Positions 48,939 through 58,529 of a DNA stretch of 64,000 nucleotides are shown here, one piece after another (position 1 is the first letter of the stretch; the number at the start of each line of letters is the position of its first letter). Origin of the DNA: Paracidovorax wautersii (GTDB lineage: Bacteria > Pseudomonadota > Gammaproteobacteria > Burkholderiales > Burkholderiaceae_C); the NCBI RefSeq assembly GCF_031453675.1, contig NZ_JAVIZX010000001.1, positions 4,507,378-4,571,377 on the forward strand, given 5' to 3'. A model generated the notes under the pieces. It had not been told where the DNA came from, ran no database searches, and was given only the letters and a program-made list of their open reading frames with translations. The translations under genes were made by a program, and so were the position numbers.

Positions 48939-49928
48939 TCAGTTCATCTGAATGTTCGCCGCGCGGATGATGCGCGCGTTGGTTTCCGACTCGGCGGCGA
49001 TCTGCCGCGCAAAGTCCGCGGCCTTGCCGCCGGTGGGCACGTTGTCCGTGGCTTCCAGACGGGCTTTCATGTCGGGCAGTGCCAGGGCCTTGTTGATCTC
49101 TGCATTCAGACGCTCCAGCACGGGCGCAGGCGTCTGCGCGGGCGCGAAGACGCCGAACTGCGAGCTCATGTTGGCCGCCGGAAAGCCCAGCTCGGCGAGC
49201 GTGGGCACATCGGGCAGGGTCTCCAGCCGCTTGGGGGCACCCACGGCCAGCGCCTGCAGCTTGCCGGCCTTCATCTGCTGCATCACCGCCGGGCCGGCGT
49301 TCGTCGACAGCACCTCGAACTGCCCGCTCAGCGCATCGTTGAGCTGCTGACCGCCGCCCTTGTAGGGCACGTGCGTGATCTGCAGCTTGCCGGTCAGCAT
49401 GATCTGCTCGAGCATGATGTGGCCTAGCGACGCCAGCCCCGAGGTGGCCCAGCGCACCTCGCCCGGCCGGGCCTTCGCGGTGGCCAGCAGCTGGCGGAAG
49501 TCCTTGGCGCCGGTGGCGGGGGTGCCCATCAGCAGCACGGGGGAATACATGACGCTGGCCACGGGCGCGATGTCCCTGGCCGGGTCGAAGGGCGACTTGC
49601 CCAGGTGCGGGTTCAGCACCAGGGGGCTGATGGCGGAAAAGCCCAGCGTGTAGCCGTCCGGTGCGGCCTTGGCCACCATGTCCATGCCGATGCTGCCGCC
49701 GGCACCAGCCTTGTTCTCCACCACCACGGGCGTGTGCAGCTGGGACGACAGCTTGTCGCCCAGGGCGCGGGCCACCACGTCGCTGACGCCGCCCGCGGGG
49801 TAGGCCACGATGATGCGGATCGGCTTGGACGGCCAGGCAGGGGCCTGTGCCAGGGCAGAGAAGGGAAGGCCTGCGGCGAACAGGGCGGGCAGACCGGCCA
49901 GCAGGCGGCGGCGAAGGTGTCGAGGCAT
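48939..49928 (-). CDS. Bug-family (TctC-like) periplasmic binding protein
   Basis: A 329-residue tripartite-tricarboxylate-type receptor. Signal peptide about 1-30 (ending ALAQA), then the Bug signature WPSKPIRIIVAYPAGGVSDVVAR, VVENKAGAGGSIGMD, PDGYTLG, and VPYKGGGQQLNDALSGQ. Bug receptors are greatly expanded in Burkholderiales and most have no cognate TctAB permease nearby; none is seen here. Ligand is unknown (often small carboxylates). First of three Bug genes on the minus strand around xerD. Confidence 0.92.
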   Translation of the reverse strand: MPRHLRRRLLAGLPALFAAGLPFSALAQAPAWPSKPIRIIVAYPAGGVSDVVARALGDKLSSQLHTPVVVENKAGAGGSIGMDMVAKAAPDGYTLGFSAISPLVLNPHLGKSPFDPARDIAPVASVMYSPVLLMGTPATGAKDFRQLLATAKARPGEVRWATSGLASLGHIMLEQIMLTGKLQITHVPYKGGGQQLNDALSGQFEVLSTNAGPAVMQQMKAGKLQALAVGAPKRLETLPDVPTLAELGFPAANMSSQFGVFAPAQTPAPVLERLNAEINKALALPDMKARLEATDNVPTGGKAADFARQIAAESETNARIIRAANIQMN

Positions 49929-49995
49929 GGAGATGGCGAAAAGCGTGGAGAAAAGAGGGTGGGAGCGGTCGCCACGGGGCGCCGCACCTGCCGGG

Positions 49996-50971
49996 TCAGT
50001 CGGCCAGCTGCAGCTTGCGCTCGCGGATCAGGCGCGACCACTTCTCATTGTCGCCTTTCACGAAGGCCTCGAACTCGGCCGGGCCGGCCGGATGCACCTC
50101 CGAGCCCGCCGCAGCGAACTTGGCCTGCACTTCGGGCTGTGCCAGCACGCGCGCCAGTTCGCGCGACAGCCGCTCCGTCACATCGCGCGGCAGGCCGGCC
50201 GGGCCCACCAGGCCCTGGAAGCCCACGGACTCCATGGCGCCCAGGCCCAGCTCGCGCACGGTGGGCACGTCGGGCAGCTGCGGGTCGCGGCGCGGTCCGG
50301 TCACGGCCAGGGCCTTGAGCTTGCCGCCCTTGATCTGCGGCAGCAGCACCGTGCCCGCATCGATGAGCAGCTGGGTCTGCCCGCCGATCAGGTCCTGGAT
50401 GGCAGGAGCGCTGCCCTTGTACGGCACGTGGGTCACGTTCAGGCCGGTGGCCTGGTTCATCAACTCGCCGTTGAGGTGGGTCGAGGTGCCCGCGCCGCCC
50501 GAGGCGAAATTGGCCTGGCCGCCCTGCCCCTTGGCCCATTCCACCCAGCCACGCAGGTCCTTGGCGGGATGGTCGGGCCGGGTCACCGCGATGTAGCTGC
50601 CCCAGGCTGATCTGCCCGATGTAGGTGAACTGGCGCACCGGGTCGTACGGCATCTTCTTCTGCAGGTACGGCGCGATGGCGAAGGGCCCCGTGTTGGCCA
50701 GCAGCAGCGTGTAGCCGTCCGGCGCGGCGCGGGTGAGCTCGGTCGCGGCGATCATGCCGCCGGCGCCCGGCTTGTAGTCCATCACGATCTGCTGGCCCAG
50801 TGCGGCCTGCAGCGGCATCTGCACGGTGCGTGCGGTGAAGTCGATACCGCCGCCCGGCGGGTAGCCGATGATGAGGCGGATGGGCTTGGCCGAGGGCCAG
50901 GCCTGGGCGCACGCGGCGGTGGACAGCAGCGCCATCGCGCAGGCGCCGGCCCATTGCTTGAAACGGGTCAT
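49996..50971 (-). pseudogene. Bug-family periplasmic binding protein, frameshifted
   Basis: ATG 50971 starts a signal peptide (MTRFKQWAGACAMALLSTAACAQA) and a normal Bug N-terminal half (WPSAKPIRLIIGYPPGGGID, VMDYKPGAGGMIAATEL). After FTYIGQISLG the frame changes; the rest (YIAVTRPDHPAKDLRGW, THVPYKGSAPAIQDLIGGQT, to TGA at 49996) is in another frame. Removing one C of CCCC at 50600-50603 joins them into a 324-residue protein of standard length. The length is 3n+1, as for one inserted base. Either a recent mutation or a homopolymer sequencing error; the rest looks intact. Confidence 0.8.
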
Positions 50972-51031
50972 GTCGTGGTCTCCTGTGGTCGCCGTGATCG
51001 TGCTCCGGATGGCGCGAGACGCAAGCAGGAC

Positions 51032-51932
51032 TTACCCGCGCGGATGGTGCTGCGCATGCAGCTGCTTGAGCCGCTCGCGCGCCACGTGGGTGTAGATGGT
51101 CGTGGGTGGAGATGTCGGCATGGCCCAGCAGCAGCTGCACCACACGCAGATCGGCACCGTGGTTGAGCAGGTGCGTGGCGAACGCATGGCGCAGCGTGTG
51201 GGGCGACAGCGGCACGGTGATGCCGGCCTGCTGGGCGCATTTCTTCACGATGACCCAGAACATCACGCGCGACATGGCCGCGCCGCGCTGGGTCACGAAC
51301 AGGTCATCGGTCTGCTGGCCCGCGAGGATGGCGCCGCGCCCCTCGGCCAGGTAGCGCTCCAGCCAGCGCTGCGCCTCGGCGCCGAACGGCACCAGCCGCT
51401 CCTTGCCGCCCTTGCCCATCACGCGCAGCACGTTTTCCTGCAGGCTCAGGTGGAAGGTCTTGAGCGTGACCAGTTCGGTCACGCGCAGCCCGCTGGCGTA
51501 CATCAGTTCCAGCATGGCCCGGTCGCGCAGGCCCAGCGGCGTGGCCGTGTCGGGCGCGTGCAGCAGCGCCTCGACCTGCGCCTGCGACAGCGTCTTGGGC
51601 ACGCGCATCGGCTGGCGCGCGGCCTGCAGCCGCACGGTGGGATCGACCTGGATGCGGCCCTCACGCAGCGCCCAGTGGAAATAGCGGCGCAGCACCGTCA
51701 GGCGCCGGTTGGCCGATGTGGCGCGGGTGGTGGCGTGCCGGGCTGCGAAGTAGCCGTGCAGGTGGTGCTCCTCCGTGGCGTCTACGGCCAGGGGCGGCTC
51801 CTGGGCAGCCAGCCAGTCGCCGTACATCGACAGGTCGCGCCGGTAGGCGGCCAGCGTGTTGCGCGAGAGGCCGTCCTCCAGCCACAGGGCGTCTATGAAG
51901 GCATCGATGGAGGACTGGCTGTCGGGAAGCAT
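51032..51932 (-). pseudogene. xerD: Site-specific tyrosine recombinase XerD, frameshifted near its 3' end
   Basis: A XerC/D-type recombinase that resolves chromosome dimers at dif. The N-terminal core-binding domain (to about 105) and the catalytic domain with Arg in ASGLRVTEL, Lys in GKGGKERLVPF, HTLRHAFATHLL and LLGHADIST are intact. Then the frame breaks: the active-site tyrosine region TIYTHVARERLKQLHAQHHPRG lies in another frame. Removing one G of GGG at 51104-51106 gives a 299-residue protein with a normal end. If the frameshift is real, the enzyme loses its catalytic Tyr. XerD (not XerC) is favoured by the C-terminal sequence; XerC remains possible. Confidence 0.85.
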
Positions 51933-51950
51933 CGGGCGAACTTAGCACGT

Positions 51951-51974
51951 AAAAAAGCCGCCCGCAGGCGGCTT
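51951..51974 (-). terminator. Intrinsic terminator of the third Bug gene
   Basis: The stem AAGCCGCC / GGCGGCTT with a 4-base loop, followed on the minus strand by TTTT. It lies downstream of the Bug gene ending at 52046 and upstream of xerD, so xerD has a separate promoter. Confidence 0.8.
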
Positions 51975-52045
51975 GGGGAGAGCACATCGGCGCGGGTGGC
52001 AGCGCCGGCGGGCATGTCACGCCAGGTGCGCGCCCGGCTGCGGCA

Positions 52046-53008
52046 TCACTCCAGCACCAGCTTCTGCTTTTGCACCACCTGCTTGTAGACCTCGAACTCG
52101 GCCTTGATCTGCTCGGTGAACTGCTCGGGGGTGTTGGCGACGATGAGCGAGCCCGTGTCCTCGATGCGCTTGCGCACGGCCGGGTCTTCCAGCGCCTTGC
52201 GCACGCCGGCGTTGATCTTGTCCACGACGTCCTTCGGCAGGCCCTTGGGGCCCAGGATGCCGTAGTAGGCCATGCGGTTCACCGGCTCCAGGCCCACTTC
52301 CTTGAACGTGGGCACATTGGGCAGCGCGGCGACGCGCTGGGGTGCCGCCACCACGATGGGCACCAGGCGGCCGTCCTTGATGAAAGGCAGCGCCGAGGGC
52401 AGGTTGTCGAAGATCATCGGCACCTGGCCGGCCACGGTGTCGTTCAGGGCCGGGCCGGCGCCACGGTAGGGGATGTGCGTGACGAAGATGTCCGTCAGGC
52501 TCTTGTACAGCTCCATCTGCAGGTGGCCGATGCCGCCGGTGCCGGACGACGAGTACGAGTACTTGCCCGGCGACTTCTTCATCTCGGCCACGAAGGACTT
52601 GTAGTCCTTGGCGGGGAACTTGGGGTTCACCGCAATGATGTTGGGCGTGGCCGCGATGTTGATGATCGGAGTGAAGTCGGTCAGCGGGTTGTACGGCGTC
52701 TTGGGGTTGATGGCCGGGTTGGCCGCCGTGGTGGACACCGTGGCGATGCCCAGCGCATAGCCGTCGGGCGTGGAGCGCGCGGTTTCCGACGCACCGATGA
52801 TGCCGCCGCCACCCGCCTTGTTCTCCACCACCACGGGCTGGCCGATCGCACGCGACAGCGGGTCGGCGATGACGCGCGCGATGATGTCGGTCGTGCCGCC
52901 GGGGGCAAAGGGAACGACGAGGCGCACGGGCTTGTTGGGATAGCCCTGGGCCAAGCTGGTGCCTGCGGCCACGGTCAGGGCGACGCCCAGCCAGATTCGA
53001 CGTTGCAT
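52046..53008 (-). CDS. Bug-family (TctC-like) periplasmic binding protein
   Basis: A 320-residue tripartite-tricarboxylate-type receptor. Signal peptide about 1-21 (ending SLAQG); Bug signature [80 protein letters not shown] strong GAGGAGG ribosome site precedes ATG 53008. The frame is open much further upstream, but that stretch is antisense to the AEC gene. Ligand unknown; no TctAB genes nearby. Confidence 0.93.
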   Translation of the reverse strand: MQRRIWLGVALTVAAGTSLAQGYPNKPVRLVVPFAPGGTTDIIARVIADPLSRAIGQPVVVENKAGGGGIIGASETARSTPDGYALGIATVSTTAANPAINPKTPYNPLTDFTPIINIAATPNIIAVNPKFPAKDYKSFVAEMKKSPGKYSYSSSGTGGIGHLQMELYKSLTDIFVTHIPYRGAGPALNDTVAGQVPMIFDNLPSALPFIKDGRLVPIVVAAPQRVAALPNVPTFKEVGLEPVNRMAYYGILGPKGLPKDVVDKINAGVRKALEDPAVRKRIEDTGSLIVANTPEQFTEQIKAEFEVYKQVVQKQKLVLE

Positions 53009-53191
53009 GGTTTTCCTCCTCAATGTGCTTGTGCGAACAGTAAGCGGGCATCCTATCCGCACCGCCTTGTGGAACCGGGGGGTGCAAGTCCTTGATCCGT
53101 CAGGGATTTCCCGAGTCGGCGCGCCCCGCGTCAGGCAATTGCAAGCCACCGTCAGCGCCGTCCGACACACACGCCACGGTATCCTCGGCCG

Positions 53192-54097
53192 GTGAATTAC
53201 GCCCAGCTCCTTCTCCCGGATTTCTCGCTGATCCTGATCGGCTACCTGCTCTGCCGCTACACCCCCCTGAACCGCTCCGTGTGGCAACCGGTGGAGAGCC
53301 TGGTGTACTTCCTGCTCTTTCCGGTGCTGCTGTTCCAGTCCATCGTCAAGAGCCCGATCCACGTGGGCGAGGCCTCCGGGCTGATCGCTGCCGGCGTGCT
53401 GTCCGGCCTGCTGGGCATCGGCCTGGCGTACAGCCTGCCGCGGCTGCCCTGGATCGGCCAACGCATCGACCCGCGCGACCATGCGGCCAGCGCGCAGATC
53501 GCCTTCCGCTTCAACTCCTTCATCGGCCTGGCGCTGGCCGAGCGCCTGGCCGGCCCGCAGGGCCTGTTGCTGATCGCGGTGCTGATCGGCGTGTGCGTGC
53601 CGATGTTCAACATCGCCGCCGTCTGGCCCATGGCGCGCGCCGGGCAGCACGGGTTTCTGCGCGAGCTGGTGCGCAATCCACTGATCGTGGCCACGGCGAC
53701 CGGGCTGGTGGCCAACCTGCTCGGCTTTCGCATCCCCGCGTGGATCGAGCCCACGGTGAGCCGCATCAGCGCCTCGTCCCTCGCCCTGGGGCTCATGGCA
53801 GCGGGCGCGGGCATGCAGTTCGGCCTGCTGACGCGGGGCAAGGCGCTGTCGGCGTCGGTGCTGCTGATCCGGCACCTCATCACGCCGCTGATCGGGCTGG
53901 GGATGGCGCACCTGTTCCAGCTCGATACCGTGCAGACCACCGTGCTGCTGGCCTTCACCGCCCTGCCCACGGCCTCCACCTGCTACGTGCTGGCCGCCCG
54001 CATGGGCTACAACGGGCCGTACGTCGCCGGACTGGTGACGCTGTCGACCGTGCTGGGCGTGGTGAGCCTGCCGTTCGCGCTGGGCGTGCTGCGCTGA
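53192..54097 (+). CDS. AEC-family transporter (auxin-efflux-carrier type)
   Basis: A 301-residue, ten-helix permease. N-terminal [26 protein letters not shown]; the inverted-repeat halves have [10 protein letters not shown] at about 108-117 and [16 protein letters not shown] near 205-220. AEC proteins move organic anions such as malate or malonate; the substrate here is unknown. Start is GTG 53192; no ATG exists nearer with the correct length. It is divergent from the Bug receptor gene, a plausible functional link to carboxylate uptake. Confidence 0.9.
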   Translation: MNYAQLLLPDFSLILIGYLLCRYTPLNRSVWQPVESLVYFLLFPVLLFQSIVKSPIHVGEASGLIAAGVLSGLLGIGLAYSLPRLPWIGQRIDPRDHAASAQIAFRFNSFIGLALAERLAGPQGLLLIAVLIGVCVPMFNIAAVWPMARAGQHGFLRELVRNPLIVATATGLVANLLGFRIPAWIEPTVSRISASSLALGLMAAGAGMQFGLLTRGKALSASVLLIRHLITPLIGLGMAHLFQLDTVQTTVLLAFTALPTASTCYVLAARMGYNGPYVAGLVTLSTVLGVVSLPFALGVLR

Positions 54098-54124
54098 TCT
54101 CTCCAAGGCATACACCGCCCGTAC

Positions 54125-54814
54125 ATGACTCCGTCCCTTCGTCCCCTGCTCCACTCCTCTCCCCTGCGCCGCCGGACGCTCCTGCTGGCGGCCACCGGCG
54201 CCGCGACCGTCCTGGCGACGGCTTGCGGCCGCAAGCCGGCCAAGACCCAGCCCATTCCCTCAGGCGCCACGGTGCTGGCCCTGGGCGATTCGCTCACCTG
54301 GGGCACCGGCGCCGGCACCCAGGACGCCTACCCCGCCGTGCTGCAGGAGCTGACCGGATGGCACGTCGTCAACGCCGGCATCTCGGGCAACACCGCAGCC
54401 CAGGCCCTGGAGCGTCTGCCGGGCCTGATGGCCGAACATGATCCCGCGCTGGTGATCCTGTGCACCGGCGGCAACGACTTTCTGCGGCGCCAGAGCGCCT
54501 CCGCCACGCAGGCCACCATCCGCCGCACCGTCCAGGCCATCCAGGCTGCCCGCGTGCCTGTGCTGCTGGTGGCCGTGCCCCAGTTTTCCGTGATCGCCGC
54601 GGCAGGCGGCCCTCTCAGCGACCATCCCCTGTACGAAGAGCTGGCCGACGAGTTGAACGTGGCGGTGTACAGCGGCGGCTGGTCCGAGGTGCTGGGCGAT
54701 GCGCGCCTGCGCTCGGACGCGGTGCACGCCAACGCGGCGGGTTACCGCCGGTTCGCCGAAGGGCTGGCCCAGCGGCTGCGGGTCGCGGGATGGCTGCGGA
54801 CGCCGCAGTCGTAG
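54125..54814 (+). CDS. SGNH-family lipase/arylesterase (TesA-like) lipoprotein
   Basis: A 229-residue GDSL/SGNH hydrolase. The signal peptide has an Arg-rich start ([23 protein letters not shown]), with a lipobox ATAC at about Cys38. Block [13 protein letters not shown] (Ser about 58), the block II Gly in [11 protein letters not shown], block III TGGNDFL (Asn), and block [11 protein letters not shown] (Asp, His) are all present. It acts as an esterase/thioesterase tethered to the periplasmic face. It is 28 bp after the AEC gene, so probably co-transcribed. Confidence 0.9.
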   Translation: MTPSLRPLLHSSPLRRRTLLLAATGAATVLATACGRKPAKTQPIPSGATVLALGDSLTWGTGAGTQDAYPAVLQELTGWHVVNAGISGNTAAQALERLPGLMAEHDPALVILCTGGNDFLRRQSASATQATIRRTVQAIQAARVPVLLVAVPQFSVIAAAGGPLSDHPLYEELADELNVAVYSGGWSEVLGDARLRSDAVHANAAGYRRFAEGLAQRLRVAGWLRTPQS

Positions 54815-54844
54815 CCGCCTCGGGCAGCGACGCCGGTCATCATC

Positions 54845-54900
54845 ACTATCAAATATATAGCTGCCTGCGCTTATCAGATAAGCGCCAGAGGCCTATTTTA
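54845..54900. repeat. Dispersed AGCTGC/GCGCTT repeat
   Basis: The best copy: ATCAAATATATAGCTGCCTG, CGCTTATCAGATAAGCGCC and AGAGGCCTATTTTATTC. The centre GCGCTTATCAGATAAGCGC is an almost perfect palindrome. It lies between the SGNH hydrolase gene and convergent queG. Confidence 0.8.
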
Positions 54901-55974
54901 TTCAGATTCCTGCGCCAGCGCCCAGGCCACGTGCTCGCGCACCAGCGCACTCGGGTCGTCCGCCCGCGCAGCCAGCGCCGCCCGCACGCCGGCATCGCCC
55001 GTCGCCCGCAGCGCGTTGCCCAGGCCCACGGCCACGTTGCGCAGCCAGCGCTCGTGCCCGATGCGCCGGATGGGGCCGCCCTCGGTCATGCGCAGGAAGG
55101 TGGGCTCGTCCCAGGCGAACAGGTGCACCAGCTGCTGGCCCACCAGCCCGCGGCGCTCGTCGAAGTCCGGCAGGCGGCTCGCCTGCGCGAACTTGTTCCA
55201 GGGGCAGATCAGCTGGCAGTCGTCACAGCCGTAGATGCGGTTGCCCATGGCGCGCCGCAGCGCCACCGGGATGGCGCCCGCGTGTTCGATGGTCAGGTAA
55301 GAGATGCAACGCCGCGCGTCCACCCGGCCGGGCGCCACGATGGCCTGCGTGGGGCACACGTCGATGCACGCCTGGCAGCTGCCGCAGTGCGCAGTGACCG
55401 GCGCGCTGGCGGGCAGCGGCATGTCGATGTAGATTTCGCCCAGGAAGAACATCGAGCCCGCATCGCGGTTCAGCACCAGCGTGTGCTTGCCGCGCCAGCC
55501 CTGCCCGCTGCGGCTGGCCAGCTCGGCCTCCAGCACCGGGGCGGAGTCGGTGAACACGCGGTGCCCTACGGGCCCCACGGCCTCGCCGATGCGGTCCGCC
55601 AGCTTCTGCAGACGCGCGCGCAACACCTTGTGGTAGTCCCGCCCCCGGGCGTAGACCGACACGATGGCCTCGTCCGGCCGGGCCAGCCGGTCGAACTCCA
55701 CGGCCTGCCAGCCCTGCGGGTCGCGGCCCTGCGGCAGGTAGTCCATGCGCGCGGTGATCACGCTCACGGTGCCGGGCACCAGCTCGGCCGGCCGCGCCCG
55801 CTTCAGGCCATGCGCCTGCATGTAATGCATGTCACCATGGAACCCTTGGGCCAGCCATTGCATCAATCCCGCTTCGGCGGACGACAAATCCACGCCCGCC
55901 ACGCCGATTTGGGAGAATCCCAGCTCGCGGGCCCAGCCTTGTATTTGAGGAACGAGTTGACTGCTGCACGACAT
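54898..55974 (-). CDS. queG: Epoxyqueuosine reductase
   Basis: A 358-residue cobalamin-dependent enzyme that makes queuosine from epoxyqueuosine in tRNA. The N-terminal domain (GFSQIGVAGVDLSSAEAGLMQWLA, HGDMHYMQAH) is followed by the reductase core (ARGRDYHKVLR, DSAPVLEAELASRSGQGWRGKHTLVLNRDAGSMFFLGEI), two ferredoxin-type 4Fe-4S clusters (CGSCQACIDVCP, YGCDDCQLICPWN) and a C-terminal HEAT-like tail. ATG 55974 gives MSCSSQLVPQIQ. It starts divergently from tsaE with 66 bp between, as in many betaproteobacteria. Confidence 0.95.
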   Translation of the reverse strand: MSCSSQLVPQIQGWARELGFSQIGVAGVDLSSAEAGLMQWLAQGFHGDMHYMQAHGLKRARPAELVPGTVSVITARMDYLPQGRDPQGWQAVEFDRLARPDEAIVSVYARGRDYHKVLRARLQKLADRIGEAVGPVGHRVFTDSAPVLEAELASRSGQGWRGKHTLVLNRDAGSMFFLGEIYIDMPLPASAPVTAHCGSCQACIDVCPTQAIVAPGRVDARRCISYLTIEHAGAIPVALRRAMGNRIYGCDDCQLICPWNKFAQASRLPDFDERRGLVGQQLVHLFAWDEPTFLRMTEGGPIRRIGHERWLRNVAVGLGNALRATGDAGVRAALAARADDPSALVREHVAWALAQESE

Positions 55975-56040
55975 CACGGCCAGATTGTAGAAAGCCCCTC
56001 TGCTGACGGCGCTGCGCGCGCCGCGCCGCCGCACCTGCGC

Positions 56041-56499
56041 ATGGATCAGCAATGGCACGGCGAAGACGACACCGCCCGCTTCGCCGCCCGTCTGGCCGCG
56101 CAGCCGGCCTTGCGCAACGCCTTCATCACCCTGCACGGCGACCTGGGCGCCGGCAAGACCACCCTGGTGCGCCACCTGCTGCGCGCGCTGGGCGTGCAGG
56201 GCCGCATCAAGAGCCCGACCTATGCCGTCGTGGAGCCGCACGAGGCGCCCGGCCTGGCCATCTGGCACTTCGACTTCTACCGTTTCAGCGACCCGCGCGA
56301 GTGGGAAGACGCGGGCTTTCGCGACGTGTTCGCCAGTGCGGGGCTCAAGCTCGCCGAATGGCCCGAGAAGGCTGCAGCCCTGATTCCGCCTGCGGACCTT
56401 GCTATTCACATTGAAGCAGAGGATGATGACACCCGACGCGTCACGCTGCAGGCCGGCACGGCCCGTGGCGACGATATCCTGCTGGGGCTGCAGGCATGA
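56041..56499 (+). CDS. tsaE: tRNA N6-threonylcarbamoyladenosine synthesis ATPase TsaE
   Basis: A 152-residue P-loop ATPase (YjeE family) that supports t6A37 formation with TsaB and TsaD. The Walker A is LHGDLGAGKTTLVRHLL (about 29-45), then SPTYAVVEPHEAP, HFDFYRFSDPREWEDAGF (switch), and LKLAEWPEKA. ATG 56041 was chosen as the conserved start. The stop codon TGA overlaps a small frame beginning ATGA at 56496, leading into amiC. Confidence 0.93.
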   Translation: MDQQWHGEDDTARFAARLAAQPALRNAFITLHGDLGAGKTTLVRHLLRALGVQGRIKSPTYAVVEPHEAPGLAIWHFDFYRFSDPREWEDAGFRDVFASAGLKLAEWPEKAAALIPPADLAIHIEAEDDDTRRVTLQAGTARGDDILLGLQA

Positions 56500-56576
56500 A
56501 GAACCAACACGCCGCGCCACACCACCGCACCCTGCCCCCGACCGCCGACGCACGCCGCATGGAGGATCTCCGATGA
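56496..56576 (+). other. Possible 26-residue coupling frame between tsaE and amiC
   Basis: ATG 56496 overlaps the tsaE stop (ATGA) and the TGA at 56574-56576 overlaps the amiC start (ATGA at 56573). It would encode MKNQHAAPHHRTL and then to MEDLR. It may only be a coupling device. Peptide function is unsupported. Confidence 0.35.
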
Positions 56577-58021
56577 GCGACGAGCACTCGCCGCGCCCCA
56601 ACCGCAGCCGCCGCGCGCCCGGCGCATCCCGCCGCTCGCTGCTGCAGGCCGGCACCCTCGTGCTGCTGCTCGGCGCGCAGCACATCGCGCGCGGCGCCGG
56701 CATCGTCGCCGTGCGCGTCTGGCCCGCGCAGGACTATTCCCGCGTCACCATCGAATCCGACCAGCAACTGGTGGCCAAGCAGTTCTTCGTGGCCACGCCA
56801 CCCCGGCTCGCGGTGGACATCGAAGGGCTCGACCTGAACCCCGAGCTGCGCGAGCTGGTCGCCAAGGTCAAGCCGGACGATCCCAATATCGCCGGCATCC
56901 GCGTCGGCCAGAACGCGCCCGGCGTGGTGCGCCTGGTGATCGACCTCAAGCATGCGGCCCTGCCGCAGGTGTTCACCCTGCCGCCCATCGCCGCGTACCG
57001 CCACCGCCTGGTGTTCGACCTGTACCCCGCCGTGGCCGAGGACCCGCTGGAGGCGCTGATCGCCGAGCGCCTGCGCGAGGGCACGCCCCCGCCCCCCGTG
57101 CCCAGCGCCGTTGCGCGGCCCGGCACGGCCGCCGACCCGCTCGGCGACCTGATCGCCAAGCACAGCACGCCGGCCGACCAGCCCGTGCCGCCCGCACACG
57201 GCGCAGCCCCCGCTGTCACGCCGCCCCCCATCACCGCGGCCGCCCCGCCGCCACCGCCGCGCGCGCAGCCCGCGGCGCCCGCCATCGCCAAGGCCACCGA
57301 CCGGCTCATCATCGTGGCACTCGACCCGGGCCACGGCGGCGAAGACCCCGGCGCCATCGGCCCGGGCGGCACACGCGAGAAGGACGTGGTGCTCAAGGTC
57401 GCGCATCTGCTGCGCGACCGCATCAACGCCACCACCGTGGGCGGCAATCCCATGCGCGCGTTTCTCACGCGCGACGCCGACTTCTTCGTGCCACTGGGCA
57501 CGCGGGTGGAAAAGGCGCGCCGCGTGCAGGCCGACCTGTTCGTGTCCATCCATGCCGATGCCTTCACCACCCCGAGGGCCAGCGGGGCCAGCGTGTTCGC
57601 GCTGAGCCAGGGCGGCGCCTCGAGCACCGCCGCGCGCTGGCTGGCCAACAAGGAGAACCAGGCCGACCTGGTGGGCGGCCTGAACGTGAAGGCGCAGGAC
57701 CAGCACGTGCAGCGCATGCTGCTGGACATGAGCACCACCGCGCAGATCAACGACAGCCTCAAGCTCGGCAGCGCGCTGCTGGGCGAGATCGGCGGCATGG
57801 CCAAGCTGCACAAGCCGCGCGTGGAGCAAGCCGGCTTCGCCGTGCTGAAAGCGCCCGACATCCCCAGCGTGCTGGTGGAGACGGCCTTCATCAGCAACCC
57901 GGAGGAAGAGGCCAAGCTGCGGTCGGCCGCGTATCAGCAGCAGTTGGCTGACGCGCTCATGCGCGGCATCACGCGATACTTCGCCAAGAACCCGCCCCTG
58001 GCACGCAGCCGGTCGGTCTGA
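56573..58021 (+). CDS. amiC: N-acetylmuramoyl-L-alanine amidase AmiC
   Basis: A 482-residue periplasmic amidase that splits septal peptidoglycan during cell separation. It has a Tat-type signal (SRRSLLQAGTLVLLLGAQHIARGA, twin Arg), an AMIN domain (about 43-155), a Pro/Ala-rich linker (about 160-240), and an amidase_3 zinc domain with DPGHGGEDPGAIG, the EKDVVLK glutamate, SIHADAF and LVETAFISNPEEE. ATG 56573 has GGAGGA a few bases upstream. Close coupling with tsaE follows the order seen in many proteobacteria (tsaE-ami). Confidence 0.94.
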   Translation: MSDEHSPRPNRSRRAPGASRRSLLQAGTLVLLLGAQHIARGAGIVAVRVWPAQDYSRVTIESDQQLVAKQFFVATPPRLAVDIEGLDLNPELRELVAKVKPDDPNIAGIRVGQNAPGVVRLVIDLKHAALPQVFTLPPIAAYRHRLVFDLYPAVAEDPLEALIAERLREGTPPPPVPSAVARPGTAADPLGDLIAKHSTPADQPVPPAHGAAPAVTPPPITAAAPPPPPRAQPAAPAIAKATDRLIIVALDPGHGGEDPGAIGPGGTREKDVVLKVAHLLRDRINATTVGGNPMRAFLTRDADFFVPLGTRVEKARRVQADLFVSIHADAFTTPRASGASVFALSQGGASSTAARWLANKENQADLVGGLNVKAQDQHVQRMLLDMSTTAQINDSLKLGSALLGEIGGMAKLHKPRVEQAGFAVLKAPDIPSVLVETAFISNPEEEAKLRSAAYQQQLADALMRGITRYFAKNPPLARSRSV

Positions 58022-58070
58022 TCCCAGGCCGCCGGGGCGGGCAAGCTCGATGGTCCATCAGGAGAACCCC

Positions 58071-58403
58071 ATGGCACTACCTCACGCACGGTCCGGAGAA
58101 GTCGTCAGCATCCTGCCGCTGGGCGAGCGGCTGGCCGAGGCCGCCACGTCGGCCATCATCAAGGCCGCCCAGCTGGAGGTCATCCGCGTGGTGCTGCCCG
58201 CGGGCAAGGAACTGCGCCAGCACGACACCCCCGGCGAGATCACGGTGCAATGCATCGAGGGCGAGGTGGAGTTTCATGCCGGCACCGCGGCGCGGCTGCT
58301 GCAGGCCGGCGACTTCCTGCACCTGGAGCCGCGCGCGGAGCATTCGTTGCGTGCGCTCAAGGACGCATCGCTTCTCGTCACCATCTGCTTGCAGGCGGGC
58401 TGA
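58071..58403 (+). CDS. Small cupin-domain protein
   Basis: A 110-residue single-domain cupin. Motif 1 region is VVLPAGKELRQHDTPGEITVQCIEGEVEFHAG and motif 2 is LLQAGDFLHLEPRAEHSLRAL, including His residues that can bind a metal. Function is unknown; the size fits sensor-type or simple binding cupins. An AGGAGAA ribosome site supports ATG 58071; a start 21 bases earlier has none. It is 49 bp after amiC. Confidence 0.85.
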   Translation: MALPHARSGEVVSILPLGERLAEAATSAIIKAAQLEVIRVVLPAGKELRQHDTPGEITVQCIEGEVEFHAGTAARLLQAGDFLHLEPRAEHSLRALKDASLLVTICLQAG

Positions 58404-58529
58404 GTCCTACAGGGTCCGGCCTCGACTGCCTACACCTGCGGCACGGCGATGGCGCAATAGTTGGTACACGGATGGGATGGCGGCAGCGATGCCCTGTCCA
58501 GTCTGCCAACAACGCTGAAGGAGCACACC

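Noticed and set aside
53009..54154. In-frame upstream extension of the third Bug receptor gene.
   Set aside because: Antisense of the AEC transporter; a signal peptide and strong ribosome site exist at 53008.
56395..56430. Short match to the dispersed repeat inside tsaE (CTTGCTATTCACATTGAAGC).
   Set aside because: Only the left ~20 bases match and the residues are normal for TsaE, so chance similarity is likely.
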